Positions 1 through 9,679 of a stretch of 64,000 nt of DNA are shown here, one piece after another. Source of the stretch: Lucinisca nassula (taxonomy: Eukaryota; Mollusca; Bivalvia; Lucinida; Lucinidae); contig OY757011.1 in the NCBI GenBank assembly GCA_963580285.1, positions 101,834,316 to 101,898,315 on the forward strand, read 5' to 3'. A program made the position numbers and the translations under genes. Positions within the stretch are counted from its first letter, which is position 1; every line of letters starts with the position of its first letter. A model generated the notes under the pieces. That model did not search any database. It saw nothing but the letters and a program-made list of their open reading frames with translations, and was not told the DNA's origin.

Positions 1-2
1 TT

Positions 3-530
3 CAGCGTTTAAGGGAGGCCAATCTTAAACTCAAACCCAAGAAGTGTTTCCTGTTTCAATCTAGGGTGACATATTTGGGACATGTGGTATCGGAACATGG
101 AATATCATGTGATCCTTCCAAAATTGAGACAATAAAACACTGGCCCACGCCAACATCCAAGACTGAGGTGCGTTCCATCCTAGGGCTAATAGGCTATTAC
201 AGAAAGTTTATTTCAGACTTCTCAACAAGAGCTCGTCCCTTGACAAGGCTTACACGAGCCAAACTGAAGTTTGAATGGACAACTGACTGTGACTCGGCAT
301 TTCAGGATCTTAAGGACTGCTTAATAAACAGTCCCATTTTGGCATTCCCAAAGAGCACAGGGATCTTCGTGCTTGATACTGATGCAAGTCTTCACGGCAT
401 AGGAGGTGTACTATCTCAAATGCAAGGTAGTGACGAAAAAGTATCGCATATGCGAGTCGTACACTTAACCCAGCACAGCAGCAGTATTGTACAACAAAAA
501 GAGAACTTCTTGCAGTTGTCACATTTATGA
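3..530 (+). pseudogene. Gypsy pol, RT thumb and RNase H start (frame broken)
   Basis: The frame is open from base 3 and continues off the left edge; no start codon is expected here. It carries the RT motif KLKPKKCFLF, then YLGHVVSEHGI, the LGLIGYYRKFI segment typical of Gypsy RT, and the start of RNase H with VLDTDASLHGIGGVL (first catalytic Asp region). After about base 441 this frame turns into nonsense and stops at 528-530. The expected RNase H continuation is readable one frame over between about 443 and 527, and runs into the next frame. A single-base deletion therefore separates two halves of one polyprotein. Confidence in family is high; whether the break is biological or a sequencing error cannot be seen. 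Confidence 0.92.
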
Positions 531-2695
531 AACACTTTAAGCACTACCTTCTGGGACGAAATTTCATTATTAGAACAGACCATGCCCCACTTATATGGTT
601 GAGAAATTTCAAAGAACCGGAAGGCATTATTGCCAGATGGTTAAGTGTAATTGAAACCTTTGACTACCAAATACAATACCGACCAGGCAGGCACCACCAA
701 AACGCAGATACACTGTCAAGAAAACCAAACAGAAAATGTCCAAATATAAAATGCACAGACTGCTATCCCTACAGCGCGAATGTAGGTCAGGATGATGATG
801 GAAGAGTCGATAGCTTGAAATTGGTCCCCGAGACCAATGTGATCAAGGACGGTATATTATTTTCGCCCTACGAGTCACAAGCTACTCTTCCTAGTCCCGC
901 GCCGGGGCAACAAGATGATAGGCAGTTAGTGATGAACTCGACTCCACGTACGGAACTGGGTACCTACCGGTCACCTATCAGCCCAATTCTTCAACAAACG
1001 CAATCGAATGATAGTGGGGATAGCTTTGCGAACTGGCTTCCAACATGGAGTCCAGCGGAATTAAGGGAAATGCAGTTAAATGATACTGCAATTAGCGTTA
1101 TCTTAGGGTGTAAGACATTAGGCGAAAAGCCAACAATTGAAGAGATTGACAGGACCAATTATACCACTAAAGCATTGTGGTACCAGTGGGACAATTTGGT
1201 TGTACATGACGGTGTTCTATACCGCAAATGCAATGATGCCAAAAAGAATGTGATATTTCAATTAGTCGCGCCCGCAAAAATCAGAGATTTCTTCTTCTCA
1301 AACCTTCATTGTTCGCGTACAGCAGGCCATTTCGGTAGAGATCGGACGATAGAAGCTATTCAGCGTCGATTTTACTGGCCGGGTATGAAGAAGGACGTAA
1401 GTCGTTGGGTAAAAGAATGCGATATATGTGCTAGGGTTAAGCCCGGTCCAGGAAGAGGAAAAGCTGCGCTTCATCAATTTCGCGTCAACGAAATCATGCG
1501 CTGCGTTGCTATAGACATATTCGGCCCACTGCCAGTGACTGAAAACGGAAATCAATACATTATTGTACTTGGGGATTACTTTTCCAAATGGGTAGATGCA
1601 TGGGCTGTTCCAAATCACACCGCGCAAACCGTTGCAGACAAAGTAGTAACTGAATTTTTCACTAAATTTGGTTGCCCGGCACAAATTCATTCAGATCAAG
1701 GTAGAGAATTCCAGTCTGAATTATTTAGGCTAGTATGTAAGAAATTCGGAGTACTGCAAACCCGTACTACACCCTATAGACCGAACTCCGATGGTCTAGT
1801 AGAGAGATTCAACCGTGCACTAAAGCAAATGCTAAGGATATTCAGCGCAGAAAATCCAAATGATTGGGATGATCACCTACCATTTTTGTTAATGGCATAC
1901 CGCGCTTCCGAGCAGAAAAGTACCGGTTGCACACCAAACTTACTGTTTCTTCAACGGGAAATATCTTGTCCCCTCGATCTTATGGTAGGACCACCCCCAA
2001 ATACTCTAGAAGATATCTGCCCTATAGAATATATTGAATGGGTAAAGTCCGCTATGTTTTTAACTCATGAATTTGCATTCAAGCACTTAGGTGTTGCTAC
2101 AACGAGACAGAAAGCATACTATGATCGTGGACTTAAACCTCGAGCATACAAAGTTGGAGATTGGGTTTGGAGGTTCTATCCTCCAACTGACAGCCCAAAA
2201 ATTGGACAAGGGTGGACAGGTCCATATCTTGTTGTTCACAAATATACAGACTTAACATATTCCATACAAAAGTCACAACAATCACAAACCGTGAATGTCC
2301 ATATCGATGACCTGAAACCATATGAGGGACAAAACCCACCTCCGAGCTGGTTAGCTAGTGCTGAAAATCTTTCAGATCTAGTTGATGAACCTAACAACAT
2401 TTCACAAGCAATGAATGAGTCACAAATTCAAAACGGGTCATCCTTAAACAATTCAGGCAGTTCTGAAAGAATAGAACATTCTTCCCAGCTAAACAATGAA
2501 AGCTTCAATGATATCCTGCCCTTCAGACCAAATGATGAATCAAGTTTGTCAGATCCCATACAAATGAGAAATGAACTTGATGTAGGTCTGTCAAATCAGC
2601 CCCAAATCAGTGTCCAACGTAATCCTGACGTGCCATTCATTAGGTCAAGAAGGGAAAGAGTAGTGAAGCCGCGACAAATATGGTCGCCATCATAA
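527..2695 (+). CDS. Gypsy pol, RNase H C-terminus and integrase
   Basis: 722 codons. Residues 1-70 complete RNase H, with IIRTDHAPLIWL and the end motif NADTLSR. Then follow a linker, the integrase zinc-binding domain H261-x6-H268-x29-C298-x2-C301, and the catalytic core with D330 (in IDIFGP), D390 (in HSDQGREF) and E426 (in VERFNR). The D-E gap of 35 residues is the retroviral/Gypsy signature. A GPY/F-like module follows at about 560-570. The integrase would join the cDNA to host DNA in the nucleus. The first ATG at 527 is not a real start: the frame is the downstream half of a polyprotein cut off by the frameshift near 441. All integrase catalytic residues are present. The last 110 residues are Ser/Asn-rich and unrecognised. 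Confidence 0.93.
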   Translation: MKHFKHYLLGRNFIIRTDHAPLIWLRNFKEPEGIIARWLSVIETFDYQIQYRPGRHHQNADTLSRKPNRKCPNIKCTDCYPYSANVGQDDDGRVDSLKLVPETNVIKDGILFSPYESQATLPSPAPGQQDDRQLVMNSTPRTELGTYRSPISPILQQTQSNDSGDSFANWLPTWSPAELREMQLNDTAISVILGCKTLGEKPTIEEIDRTNYTTKALWYQWDNLVVHDGVLYRKCNDAKKNVIFQLVAPAKIRDFFFSNLHCSRTAGHFGRDRTIEAIQRRFYWPGMKKDVSRWVKECDICARVKPGPGRGKAALHQFRVNEIMRCVAIDIFGPLPVTENGNQYIIVLGDYFSKWVDAWAVPNHTAQTVADKVVTEFFTKFGCPAQIHSDQGREFQSELFRLVCKKFGVLQTRTTPYRPNSDGLVERFNRALKQMLRIFSAENPNDWDDHLPFLLMAYRASEQKSTGCTPNLLFLQREISCPLDLMVGPPPNTLEDICPIEYIEWVKSAMFLTHEFAFKHLGVATTRQKAYYDRGLKPRAYKVGDWVWRFYPPTDSPKIGQGWTGPYLVVHKYTDLTYSIQKSQQSQTVNVHIDDLKPYEGQNPPPSWLASAENLSDLVDEPNNISQAMNESQIQNGSSLNNSGSSERIEHSSQLNNESFNDILPFRPNDESSLSDPIQMRNELDVGLSNQPQISVQRNPDVPFIRSRRERVVKPRQIWSPS

Positions 2696-3082
2696 TAAAT
2701 GTACCTGTAGAAAATGTCTTGCCAAGATGAATAAATATGTATATAAAAATAAATGTATGAAAATACATATACCTTAAAAATATGGTTAAAAATTGTGTAA
2801 ATATGCTATAAATAAAAACATTTGAGAATCGTTAAAAATGTTCAAAACTTTAATTCTAAATCTAAAACTTTGATGCTACTGCAATAAAGTTAAATGTAAA
2901 TAAAATACAAATGGTTTAAAATGTGGTAAAATTGCTATTGTCATAAAAAAAAAAATTGACATAAATGCACTTGTCATATTCATGCTATAAGCCAAAAATA
3001 TGTTGACCGGTCAAACGACAAACCTTGCTGCATACCGTTGCCTACTGCAGACTATTCTGCATCAGTAGTTAATTCATTGCAG
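2696..3082 (+). other. AT-rich spacer between pol and ORF3 of the Gypsy element
   Basis: A 387-bp, strongly A/T-rich stretch with stops in all frames. A pyrimidine-poor ...CTACTGCAG at about 3041-3049 just before ORF3 could be a 3' splice site, as would be needed if ORF3 is made from a spliced subgenomic RNA the way env is. That is an inference; no donor site can be assigned because the 5' part of the element is missing. Confidence 0.4.
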
Positions 3083-3667
3083 ATGTCCGAGGTCTTTGAC
3101 GTATCCGAGAGCAGTGCTGTTTCAGACTTTCTGAAGAATGAGAGACCGCTATGGCCACAGATACCGACACAATGCCCTGTGTCTGAATGTACAAGTGATA
3201 AAAAGTATGAACGCTTTAATGACTTCATGGAACACTGGAAAAATGCTCACAACAAGGAGAAAACTGTGTTTAAATGTAAATTGTGCAAACGAAAATTTGG
3301 AACAGTGTCCCATAAAAAGTCTCATTTAAAAAGTAAATTCCATCAGGGGCAGAAAGTTGAATTTGAAGCGATTAATCAAATTAATGAACAATTCATAGAC
3401 CCAAAGGGGACACTGCCGTATCAGATTGGGACACCAGCATTCAGAAAGGACATGAAACAATTACAAAGACAAAAGGCGAGTGTAGAACGTAAACTCCAGG
3501 CCATAGAATGGCAAGAAAGTATCCCTGAACTACCGGAGGAGGAAGTCAAACATCATATTAGTAGAGATGAGAGAGTAGTTCTGAGGGGAGGAGTGATATA
3601 CAAAGACACTAACATGTGGTCTCCTCCTTCAAGGCGCAAGAGGATAAAATTAAGTGAACTTTCATGA
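3083..3667 (+). CDS. Gypsy ORF3, C2H2 zinc-finger protein
   Basis: 194 residues from the ATG at 3083; the same frame is open 45 bp further upstream but without an earlier ATG. Two zinc-finger signatures are visible: C31-x4-C36-x14-H51-x4-H56 and C65-x2-C68-x12-H81-x5-H87. After them comes a Lys/Arg/Gln-rich, probably helical region (about 120-150) and a basic tail containing SRRKRIK near the C-terminus, which could be a nuclear localisation signal. No signal peptide or membrane segment is seen, so it is not an envelope protein. It lies between pol and the polypurine tract, inside the LTR-bounded element and on the same strand. Function is unknown; binding of nucleic acid is an inference from the fingers. 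Confidence 0.8.
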   Translation: MSEVFDVSESSAVSDFLKNERPLWPQIPTQCPVSECTSDKKYERFNDFMEHWKNAHNKEKTVFKCKLCKRKFGTVSHKKSHLKSKFHQGQKVEFEAINQINEQFIDPKGTLPYQIGTPAFRKDMKQLQRQKASVERKLQAIEWQESIPELPEEEVKHHISRDERVVLRGGVIYKDTNMWSPPSRRKRIKLSELS

Positions 3668-3707
3668 ACTAAACAACTTTAAAATTTATCCTGATAAATT
3701 TTATTTT

Positions 3708-3720
3708 AAGAGGGGAGAAG
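3708..3720 (+). other. Polypurine tract of the Gypsy element
   Basis: AAGAGGGGAGAAG lies directly against the LTR start TGTAATAGA. A purine run in this position is the plus-strand primer site in LTR retrotransposons. It supports the LTR start at 3721. Confidence 0.85.
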
Positions 3721-4834
3721 TGTAATAGATAAGTCTGTTTTCACGTGGACGTATTGGACGACAAGGTGACAATTTTTACTATGATCAATCCGTTGTTTCT
3801 CTCCCTCTATTTAGTGACATTATTTCATGTACCGGAAGATTTGAAATGATAATAATTATTTTTCATAGAATTTCTACTTTCATTTTGCAATTACACAGAC
3901 GTTCTTCAAGCCTTTATTGACATTGATCTCCATTAAAGAACTTGTGCATAAAGTAGTTGTTTCCCTTGATTAGAAAAACGTTTGACATACGTTTTTCTTC
4001 CACACAATTTTGTATTAATATTGTAATCGATAGATAGTGTCGGGTTACCAACTGCTATCTGCCGGTCACAATCCGATTTCATTTGAAGTTGTCTTAAAGG
4101 TAGGCAACTCTGCCTGTACTGATTTTGTCCTTACGGGACACCCAGTTAGTGCAGGTCTGGACTTGTTCCTGTTCTGACGGAACACCTGACAAGTCTAACG
4201 AGCTATTATGCTACTGTCCTGATGGGACACCAGGCTAATAGTTTCTAAAATTCAGATTGTTTCATTCTGAACTCTGGTTTCTTTATGCAGAGTTTTTCAT
4301 AAACAAATGCATTTATTTTCTGACTTAAATTCTCAACTTTAAGTTAACCTCTCCACCTTTGTCATTACTTTGTAAATAAATATAAAACCATACTGCTAGT
4401 TTCAATAACATCGTATTGCCGTATCCAGTGATCTGAACCTTAAAGCTGACCTTGACCAGTGGGATTTGAACTCAAAAACACAACGCGAAGTACACAGACA
4501 ACCATGTGATACAGCTACTTAGACGTTCAATCCTAAGTTCTGTTTCATTTGGCTGTTTTCATCAAACTATCTATCACTGCCAAAAGTGATCTAAAACGTG
4601 ATCGGACCAGGACTGGACGCTCTACCCTAGCCTGACCCGGTCTTGTTTTATAAAAAGATTCAAACTTCATCAGCCTCAGGTCCGGACTTGGACGCTTTAA
4701 CCTTGGTCTGGTCCTGACTGTTTAGAAGCTTTTGGGCTACTTCTTTCCTTTTCCCCCACGGTTCAAGGAGTCAATGCACTTGGCTGGTCCCGGATTGGTC
4801 GTGCACCAGGCCTGACCCAGTCCAGTCTATTACA
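3721..4834 (+). repeat. Gypsy 3' LTR, 1,114 bp
   Basis: It begins TGTAATAGA and ends TCTATTACA, a perfect 9-bp inverted repeat with the canonical TG...CA ends. It directly follows the polypurine tract. An AATAAA at 4375-4380 is a candidate polyadenylation signal, with ATATAAA overlapping just after it. Three similar stem-loops lie at 4112-4242. The 5' LTR and the target duplication on the left are outside the window, so insertion age cannot be estimated from LTR divergence here. Confidence 0.9.
4112..4242 (+). other. Three consecutive stem-loops inside the LTR
   Basis: Three units of about 40 bp each hold a small inner hairpin followed by ACACC: GTCCTTACGGGACACC, GTTCTGACGGAACACC and GTCCTGATGGGACACC. 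Each is enclosed by its own outer stem: CCTGTACT with AGTGCAGG, GACTTG with CAAGTC, and CTATTA with TAATAG. Outer stems differ in sequence but keep pairing, which suggests the RNA or DNA structure matters. Role unknown. Confidence 0.6.
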
Positions 4835-4835
4835 C

Positions 4836-5004
4836 ATTATTCACCATATTTGCTGGCTCCCAGCTTGCACACTGTCAATATTGGGAAAACAGGTAACCAG
4901 ACCCCCCTGACCTTTGAAGGTCAGGGGGGTCTGGTTACTTGTTTTTCTAACACTGATATCCTTCAGACTAGGAACCAGCAGATAATGCAAATAAGGTGAA
5001 TATA
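4836..5004. mobile_element. Foldback element, family F1
   Basis: The centre is a hairpin with a stem of about 24 bp around GGTCAGGGGGGTCTGGTTAC. Outside it are imperfect arms containing ATTCACC-ATTTGC and TGCAGATAATGC sequences. A second copy in the opposite orientation occurs at 15362-15540, matching over the arms as well, so this is a dispersed element rather than a chance palindrome. It begins right next to the Gypsy LTR end. Confidence 0.75.
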
Positions 5005-5012
5005 CACTCCAG

Positions 5013-5128
5013 GTTGCAGGGTTGTCAGCCTACACAGAAATCATGTATTACGGTAGGGATCGAACCAGAGGCCTCTAGCATCAGAGGCAAGTGCACTAAC
5101 CACTGAGCTGTCACCCTCATCACAGGTC
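5013..5128 (-). mobile_element. tRNA-related SINE head, family S4
   Basis: On the minus strand the sequence has an A box TAGCTCAGTGG-like word (CAGCTCAGTGG) and a perfect B box GGTTCGATCCC about 40 bp apart. The acceptor ends do not pair, so it is a tRNA relic in a SINE and not a tRNA gene. A decayed partial copy is visible at about 6204-6315. Confidence 0.6.
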
Positions 5129-5603
5129 CTGGTGTATGAATGTCATTTGATGTGTCACTAGTAACAATTCTGATTCTGAACTTCCCATACCATAGGTGTT
5201 TGATTGTCCAGTCTGACAGGGATGGCTGGTTTTAAATTTTTAAGTCGCTCTGATAATACATTTCAATGAAGCCGGGAACCAGATTTTGTCTAATCTGTGT
5301 CACACAGATGCAGTACCTGGTTTGATTGCGTAATATCAATGATGATGCAAGCGTTTCAATAGGCAACATGAGTGTAAACAATAGCTGAGAGGTTTTTGAG
5401 TAATTTCAAAGGTTTTCACTATAAACTGGGCTTTGATACACTACCGACGATACAATATCGTCATAGATATATGTATTCATTTATAGCTGACCACACTTTA
5501 CCGTAACTTTACTCCGCTAGCTCACCTGTTGACGTGGACTTAACCCCACCCACCTAGAAAATGTCTCGGGGCGCTGAGGTTACCCCACTTATCTGTTTGA
5601 TGT
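5129..5603. other. Unassigned sequence
   Basis: No coding frame, tRNA-like box or clear inverted repeat was found here. The sequence is of average composition and shows no copy elsewhere in the window. Confidence 0.5.
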
Positions 5604-5899
5604 TTGGATAGTCATACATCCTGGATATCAACTATCGTAACAAGAGGGACTTGCTTTGTGAAAGATTTCATCAGATGTGTATGTTTAGCTAAGGTTTCAG
5701 AAACAGACCAACCTGAATTTTTGCTAGACCAGCGGGGTGATTGGCAGATCAAGTTCAGTGTGGCCAAATGCCGTTCGATGAGGCTGTCACGAAACCCTCC
5801 AGACAGGCAAATTAAGTTTGACTGTGCACTTTACCAACAAATTTTGGGGCACATTCGGTCTGCCAAGTGTTTTGGTGTCACCATCGCTGGTGTCAACAT
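5604..5899 (+). pseudogene. LINE reverse transcriptase fragment
   Basis: From about 5730 the frame reads DWQIKFSVAKCRSMRLSRN, then an ILFD-like strand and SAKCFGVTI. This is the segment just after the YADD box in jockey/L2/CR1-type LINE reverse transcriptases (consensus form W...FN..KC..M..T... then KYLG..I). The upstream part of the same frame is not recognisable. The fragment ends exactly where the hAT-like element has inserted. Confidence 0.65.
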
Positions 5900-7871
5900 A
5901 TCTCAGAGGTCCCTGGACAATTCGGCCCATAACAAAATCGGCCCATGACAAAATCGGCCCATAGCAAAATCGGCCCATACAAAATCGGCCCATAGAAATT
6001 TCGATCCAAAATTTTAATGATGTATAATCACTATGTTTGCATATGATTGGTTTGCTTGCAGGGCCAAATCAGTAACATGTAAGTCGAACAATGGGATAAA
6101 CTATAAAATATGTTAATATTCTTTCCTCAACTGATAAAAAAACACATGCTATCTATCTATCTTCTGATACTGCGTCGGTCATATTTGACCATTACCGCAG
6201 GTGTATATTACATACACTCCATGTTTTGCAGGATGAAAGCCTACACAGTAATCATGTAATTACGATAGGGATCTTTAACCTGCACAGGGGATGGTTCTCC
6301 CTGCACAGGGGGCCTCCAGTTAACGTCCCGATCCGAAGGACGGTGCACTTTATGACATTCATCCCTGCTAACACGTCCGAGAAAATAATACCGCTCAAAA
6401 CCCCACGTTCACGGGGAAATTTGGAGTATAAAGGCGTATATGTTAGTTATACTCCACATTTCCCTTTATAAAGGGGTATATGTTATTATGCGTATTTCTG
6501 ATCCAAGACGTAGGTTGTGGGTACTCGTTAGACACGTTCTATAGAGCAATGACAACGTACGCTCGGAGTATAAATAAGACAAATATAACATTTATTGTCT
6601 GAAAAGTAGTCATTTTCTGTTGAAAGAATGCACTATGTCACGGGTGTGTTATCATAATGGATATAAAGAAAGAAAATGCATTCTTTAGAATTTTGAAAAT
6701 GCTTTTAGGGTTTATGATATCTGATTGTTTTCACTGGAAGTGGTAAGAAAACTGACATCAAGCGAAATTCACATTCACATTGGGCTTATGAAATTGTTAA
6801 GGGTTTCGTTGTGTACATTGTTTTTCTTATTTCCATTTAAGAAATGAAATACATTATGAATAAGAGGCGTTCAGTATAAAATGTTCCATTTGATTACAGG
6901 AATCACCCATAGGTTTTCGTCCATTAACATTTGCAAGGCCCCGAGGAAGGCGTTTGAATGATTAGGCCGATAGAAACATAAAGTTAGCAAGTTCCTAGCA
7001 ATTTCCACAATTCGCCCAGCATACACAGATCAGCTTGCTCAGTCGCACAGTATGGTCATGATCGTTGGGGGCGTGAGGAAGCTTTGGCTACTTCACGAGC
7101 CCAGCATACACAGCTCGACTTGCTCAGACGCACAGTATAGTCATGATCGCTGGAAGCTTAAGCTACTTTATGATTAATAGTTACACACAAATCAGACTGC
7201 GCGGATGCAGACTGATGTGTCTTCGCATATTGGGCTGGCGCTAGGCCCACATATAGCTTTAGATGTGCCCCGCCCAATAACATTTATAAAACGAAACCGA
7301 AGCAAGAAACAAAGAAAGTAGTAAATACCCGCATTAGAGACATAAACTAATGAATGATTGGCACGTGTCCAAATAATGACTGAGGTTTGAGTAATATGAT
7401 AATTGCTCTGTTACTTTCAAGCGCGTGTCGATTAACAACGTCAAGTGATTATTGATCATTTTACATACCGACATGTGCCAACAATACAAACAAATAAACA
7501 ATGACCCCAGAACTACAATTTCCAAGTTCATAAATATACTTTTTTTTCTAAATAAACACATCCTCTTTTATATTATTTTTATTTCATATCTATTCCATTA
7601 CAAAGTTTGCATTGCGAGTTGACTCACATCTGAGGGAGTTAATTATTGAAAATAATGATACAGATGCCGGGCGGAGAAAAGGGGTGAAAATAAAATGTAT
7701 ATATACATGTATTTTGTCATAGATTAACTATATATTTCATTGTTTTATGTTTTGGCTGATAATTGGCCCCTATAACAGCATTGAAGTCATTTATGGGCCG
7801 AAATTGCTATGGGCCGATTTTGTCATGGGCCGATTTTGTTCTGGGCCGAAATGACCCGGAACCATCTCAGA
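5900..7871. mobile_element. hAT-like non-autonomous DNA transposon with 8-bp TSD
   Basis: The element proper is 5908-7863. Its ends are inverted: GGTCCCTGGACAATTCGGCC on the left against GGTTCCGGGTCATTTCGGCC on the right. Each terminal region is made of 3-5 tandem 17-18-bp units around TCGGCCCATGACAAAA, in opposite orientations at the two ends. It is flanked by an exact 8-bp duplication ATCTCAGA (5900-5907 and 7864-7871). An 8-bp duplication is characteristic of hAT elements. No transposase frame is visible, so the copy is non-autonomous. The interior holds unrelated repeats. Confidence 0.82.
7014..7176 (+). repeat. Two-copy direct repeat, about 80 bp
   Basis: The block starting GCCCAGCATACACAG and containing CTTGCTCAG.CGCACAGTAT.GTCATGATCG occurs at about 7016 and again at about 7100, with moderate divergence. 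It lies inside the hAT-like element. Confidence 0.7.
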
Positions 7872-7898
7872 GATGGCATCTACATTACGATAACACAC

Positions 7899-8228
7899 AC
7901 CGGCCCCGATAGCTCAGTTGGTAGAGTGTCCGCTCCGGGGAACGGGAGGTCACGGGTTCGATCCCAGGCCGCGACATACCAAAGTTGTTAACAATGGTAC
8001 TAGCTGCTCCTCGCTTGGCACTCAGATTTACAGTGTAGAGCTAGGACTGGTCGACCCAGTGTCAGGATAATGTGACTGGGTGTGGTATCATGTAATGTGT
8101 CTGGGACATGATACTTCAGTGAGGCAGCACTATAAAAGTGAGCATTGAGCTCCCTGTCGCAACCAGACACCGTCGTGATTTGACTGAAAAATTGTTGAAA
8201 GCGACGTTAAACCCGAATTCACACACAC
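7899..8228 (+). mobile_element. tRNA-derived SINE, family S1, with TSD
   Basis: The head (7902-7976) has an A box TAGCTCAGTTGG and a B box GGTTCGATCCC. The body of about 250 bp ends with GCGACGTTAAACCCGAATTC and a CA tail. It is flanked by the 12-bp duplication ACGATAACACAC (7887-7898 and 8229-8240). The folded tRNA part lacks a clean acceptor stem and anticodon, so it is not a functional tRNA gene. A second copy on the other strand is at 21417-21747. Confidence 0.9.
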
Positions 8229-8334
8229 ACGATAACACACCCATGCGACATACATGTAGTGCATTTTTTCACATCTCCAAAATGGTCATTCTCCTGATGA
8301 AAATCTGTGATATTTTTCTTATAAATACTGCAAA

Positions 8335-8400
8335 CATAGGTTGTGGGTGCTTGTAGGACAGCCTCATTGAGGCGGTTCAAACAAGTACCCACAACCTATG
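8335..8400. repeat. Foldback, ATAGGTTGTGGGT family F2
   Basis: CATAGGTTGTGGGTGCTTGT pairs with the ACAAGTACCCACAACCTATG at the other end, around a centre CCTCATTGAGG. Relatives: 24294-24360, 36718-36782 and half copies at 35518-35627 and 35813-35845. A shifted-sequence cousin forms the centre of the three MITEs at 43906, 45995 and 47880. Confidence 0.8.
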
Positions 8401-8445
8401 TCTTGGAGCAAAAATAAGAAAAACTAGATCAGCAGTCGATGGTAT

Positions 8446-8684
8446 TTTTTTTTTTTTTTTTTTGGTTTGGGTTTTACGGCCCTTTCAAGATTATTTCACT
8501 CATATCGAGCCGATCGTTAATCAGAGGTGGGCGAAAACCGGAGTACCCGGAGAAAAACCACCTGACCTTCCGTTGCAGAACTTGGCGTCTCACACGTGGC
8601 CCGAGCGAGGCTTGAACCTACGGCGGTGAGAGACCTAATGACTAAGAGTCAGCGCTCTTATCCACTAGGCCACGGAGGCCCGTA
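8446..8684 (-). mobile_element. tRNA-derived SINE, family S2, with TSD
   Basis: Minus strand: A box TGGCCTAGTGG and near-consensus B box GGTTCAAGCCT, then a body ending in GGGCCGTAAAACCCAAACC and a run of A (T run at 8444-8464 as written). Flanked by the exact 13-bp duplication CAGTCGATGGTAT (8433-8445 and 8685-8697). A truncated relative lies at 44735-44900. Confidence 0.88.
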
Positions 8685-8805
8685 CAGTCGATGGTATACA
8701 ATCGCAAATACCCGCTTTTTCTATGAGTAACACTAATGACTATGTATTAGAAAGCCAAAACTAAATGTAAGTTAAAAAAGTTTTAAAGAACATTCTAACT
8801 GATAA

Positions 8806-9500
8806 GGAAAGTTTCAGAAGTGTAACTCTTATTGTTTAGAAGATATGGCAAAGTCATACTTTTTTACCTTTAACCTTGGGATTATGTTGAGGTCCACCCA
8901 AAGTATCCCAATTTATTCTATATTCCAACAGCCATCAAATAACCAAGTTTCAGAAGTGTAACTCTTATAGTTTAGAAGATATGGCAAAGTCATACTTTTT
9001 GACCTTGGGTCGAGGTCACACCAAAAGTAGCCGAACATATTCTATATTCCAAGGACCATCTGAATAGCAAAGTTTCAGAAGTGTAACTCCAATAGTTTAG
9101 GAGATATGGCAAATCATAATTTTTTACCTTTGACCTTGGGATCATGTTGATGCAAGGTCACACCAAAAGTGTCCACATTTATTCTATATTCCAAGGGCCA
9201 TCCAATAACTAAAGTTTCAGAAGTGTAACTTTAATAGTTTAGAAGATTTGGCAAAAATCATTCTTTTTGACTACCCCAAGGTCAAACCAAAAGTAGCCCG
9301 ACATATTCTATATTCCAAAGACCATCTAATAAGCAAAGTTTCAGAAGTGGATCTCCAATAGTTAAGGAGATATGGCAAATCATAATTTTTGACCTTTGAC
9401 CTTGGGGTCATGTTGAGGTCAAGGTCACCAAAAAGTTGCCCACTGCCATCTACATTCCATGTACTATCCACATGCAAAGTTTCAAAAGTGCAACTTCAGT
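8806..9500 (+). repeat. Tandem array, about 124-140 bp unit, about 5.5 copies
   Basis: The word AAGTTTCAGAAGTG recurs at about 8809, 8944, 9069, 9208, 9337 and 9477. Between occurrences are GATATGGCAAA, TTTTTGACCTT and TTCTATATTCCAA blocks. Alternating unit lengths suggest a two-unit repeat of about 265 bp. It resembles the core arrays of the terminal-hairpin elements but no ends were identified. Confidence 0.8.
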
Positions 9501-9679
9501 GGTTGCAGAGGAGATCCATTTACAAGAAACGTGACAGACTCAAGTGTGGTACGAAAACAAAATACCCGATTTTTCTTCGAAAAAGTGGGTATAATAATGA
9601 ATACCCCAGAAACCCCAGTTTTCTCTATATAAAGTGGGGTATAGGGGGGTCTTCATTTCATGGACTTGTTCACGTGATG

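Larger units (their letters stand above)
1..4834 (+). mobile_element. Ty3/Gypsy LTR retrotransposon, 5' part outside window
   Basis: In order, the sequence shows the end of reverse transcriptase, RNase H, an HHCC zinc-binding domain, a DD35E integrase with a GPY/F-like tail, a C2H2 zinc-finger ORF, a polypurine tract and a 3' LTR that starts TGTAATAGA and ends TCTATTACA. RT-RH-IN order is that of Ty3/Gypsy (Metaviridae). The 5' LTR, gag, protease and most of RT lie before base 1. One frameshift at about 441-443 breaks pol, so this copy is not expected to make a complete polyprotein. The intact LTR ends and the remaining long frame suggest a young insertion. Confidence 0.93.

Noticed and set aside
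3083..3667. Envelope gene in the Gypsy element
   Set aside because: The frame has no signal peptide, transmembrane segment or glycosylation-rich ectodomain; it carries C2H2 fingers and a basic tail instead.
7902..7976. Candidate functional tRNA gene
   Set aside because: A and B boxes are good, but it is the head of a SINE with a body, tail and 12-bp target duplication; the acceptor stem and anticodon loop do not form cleanly.
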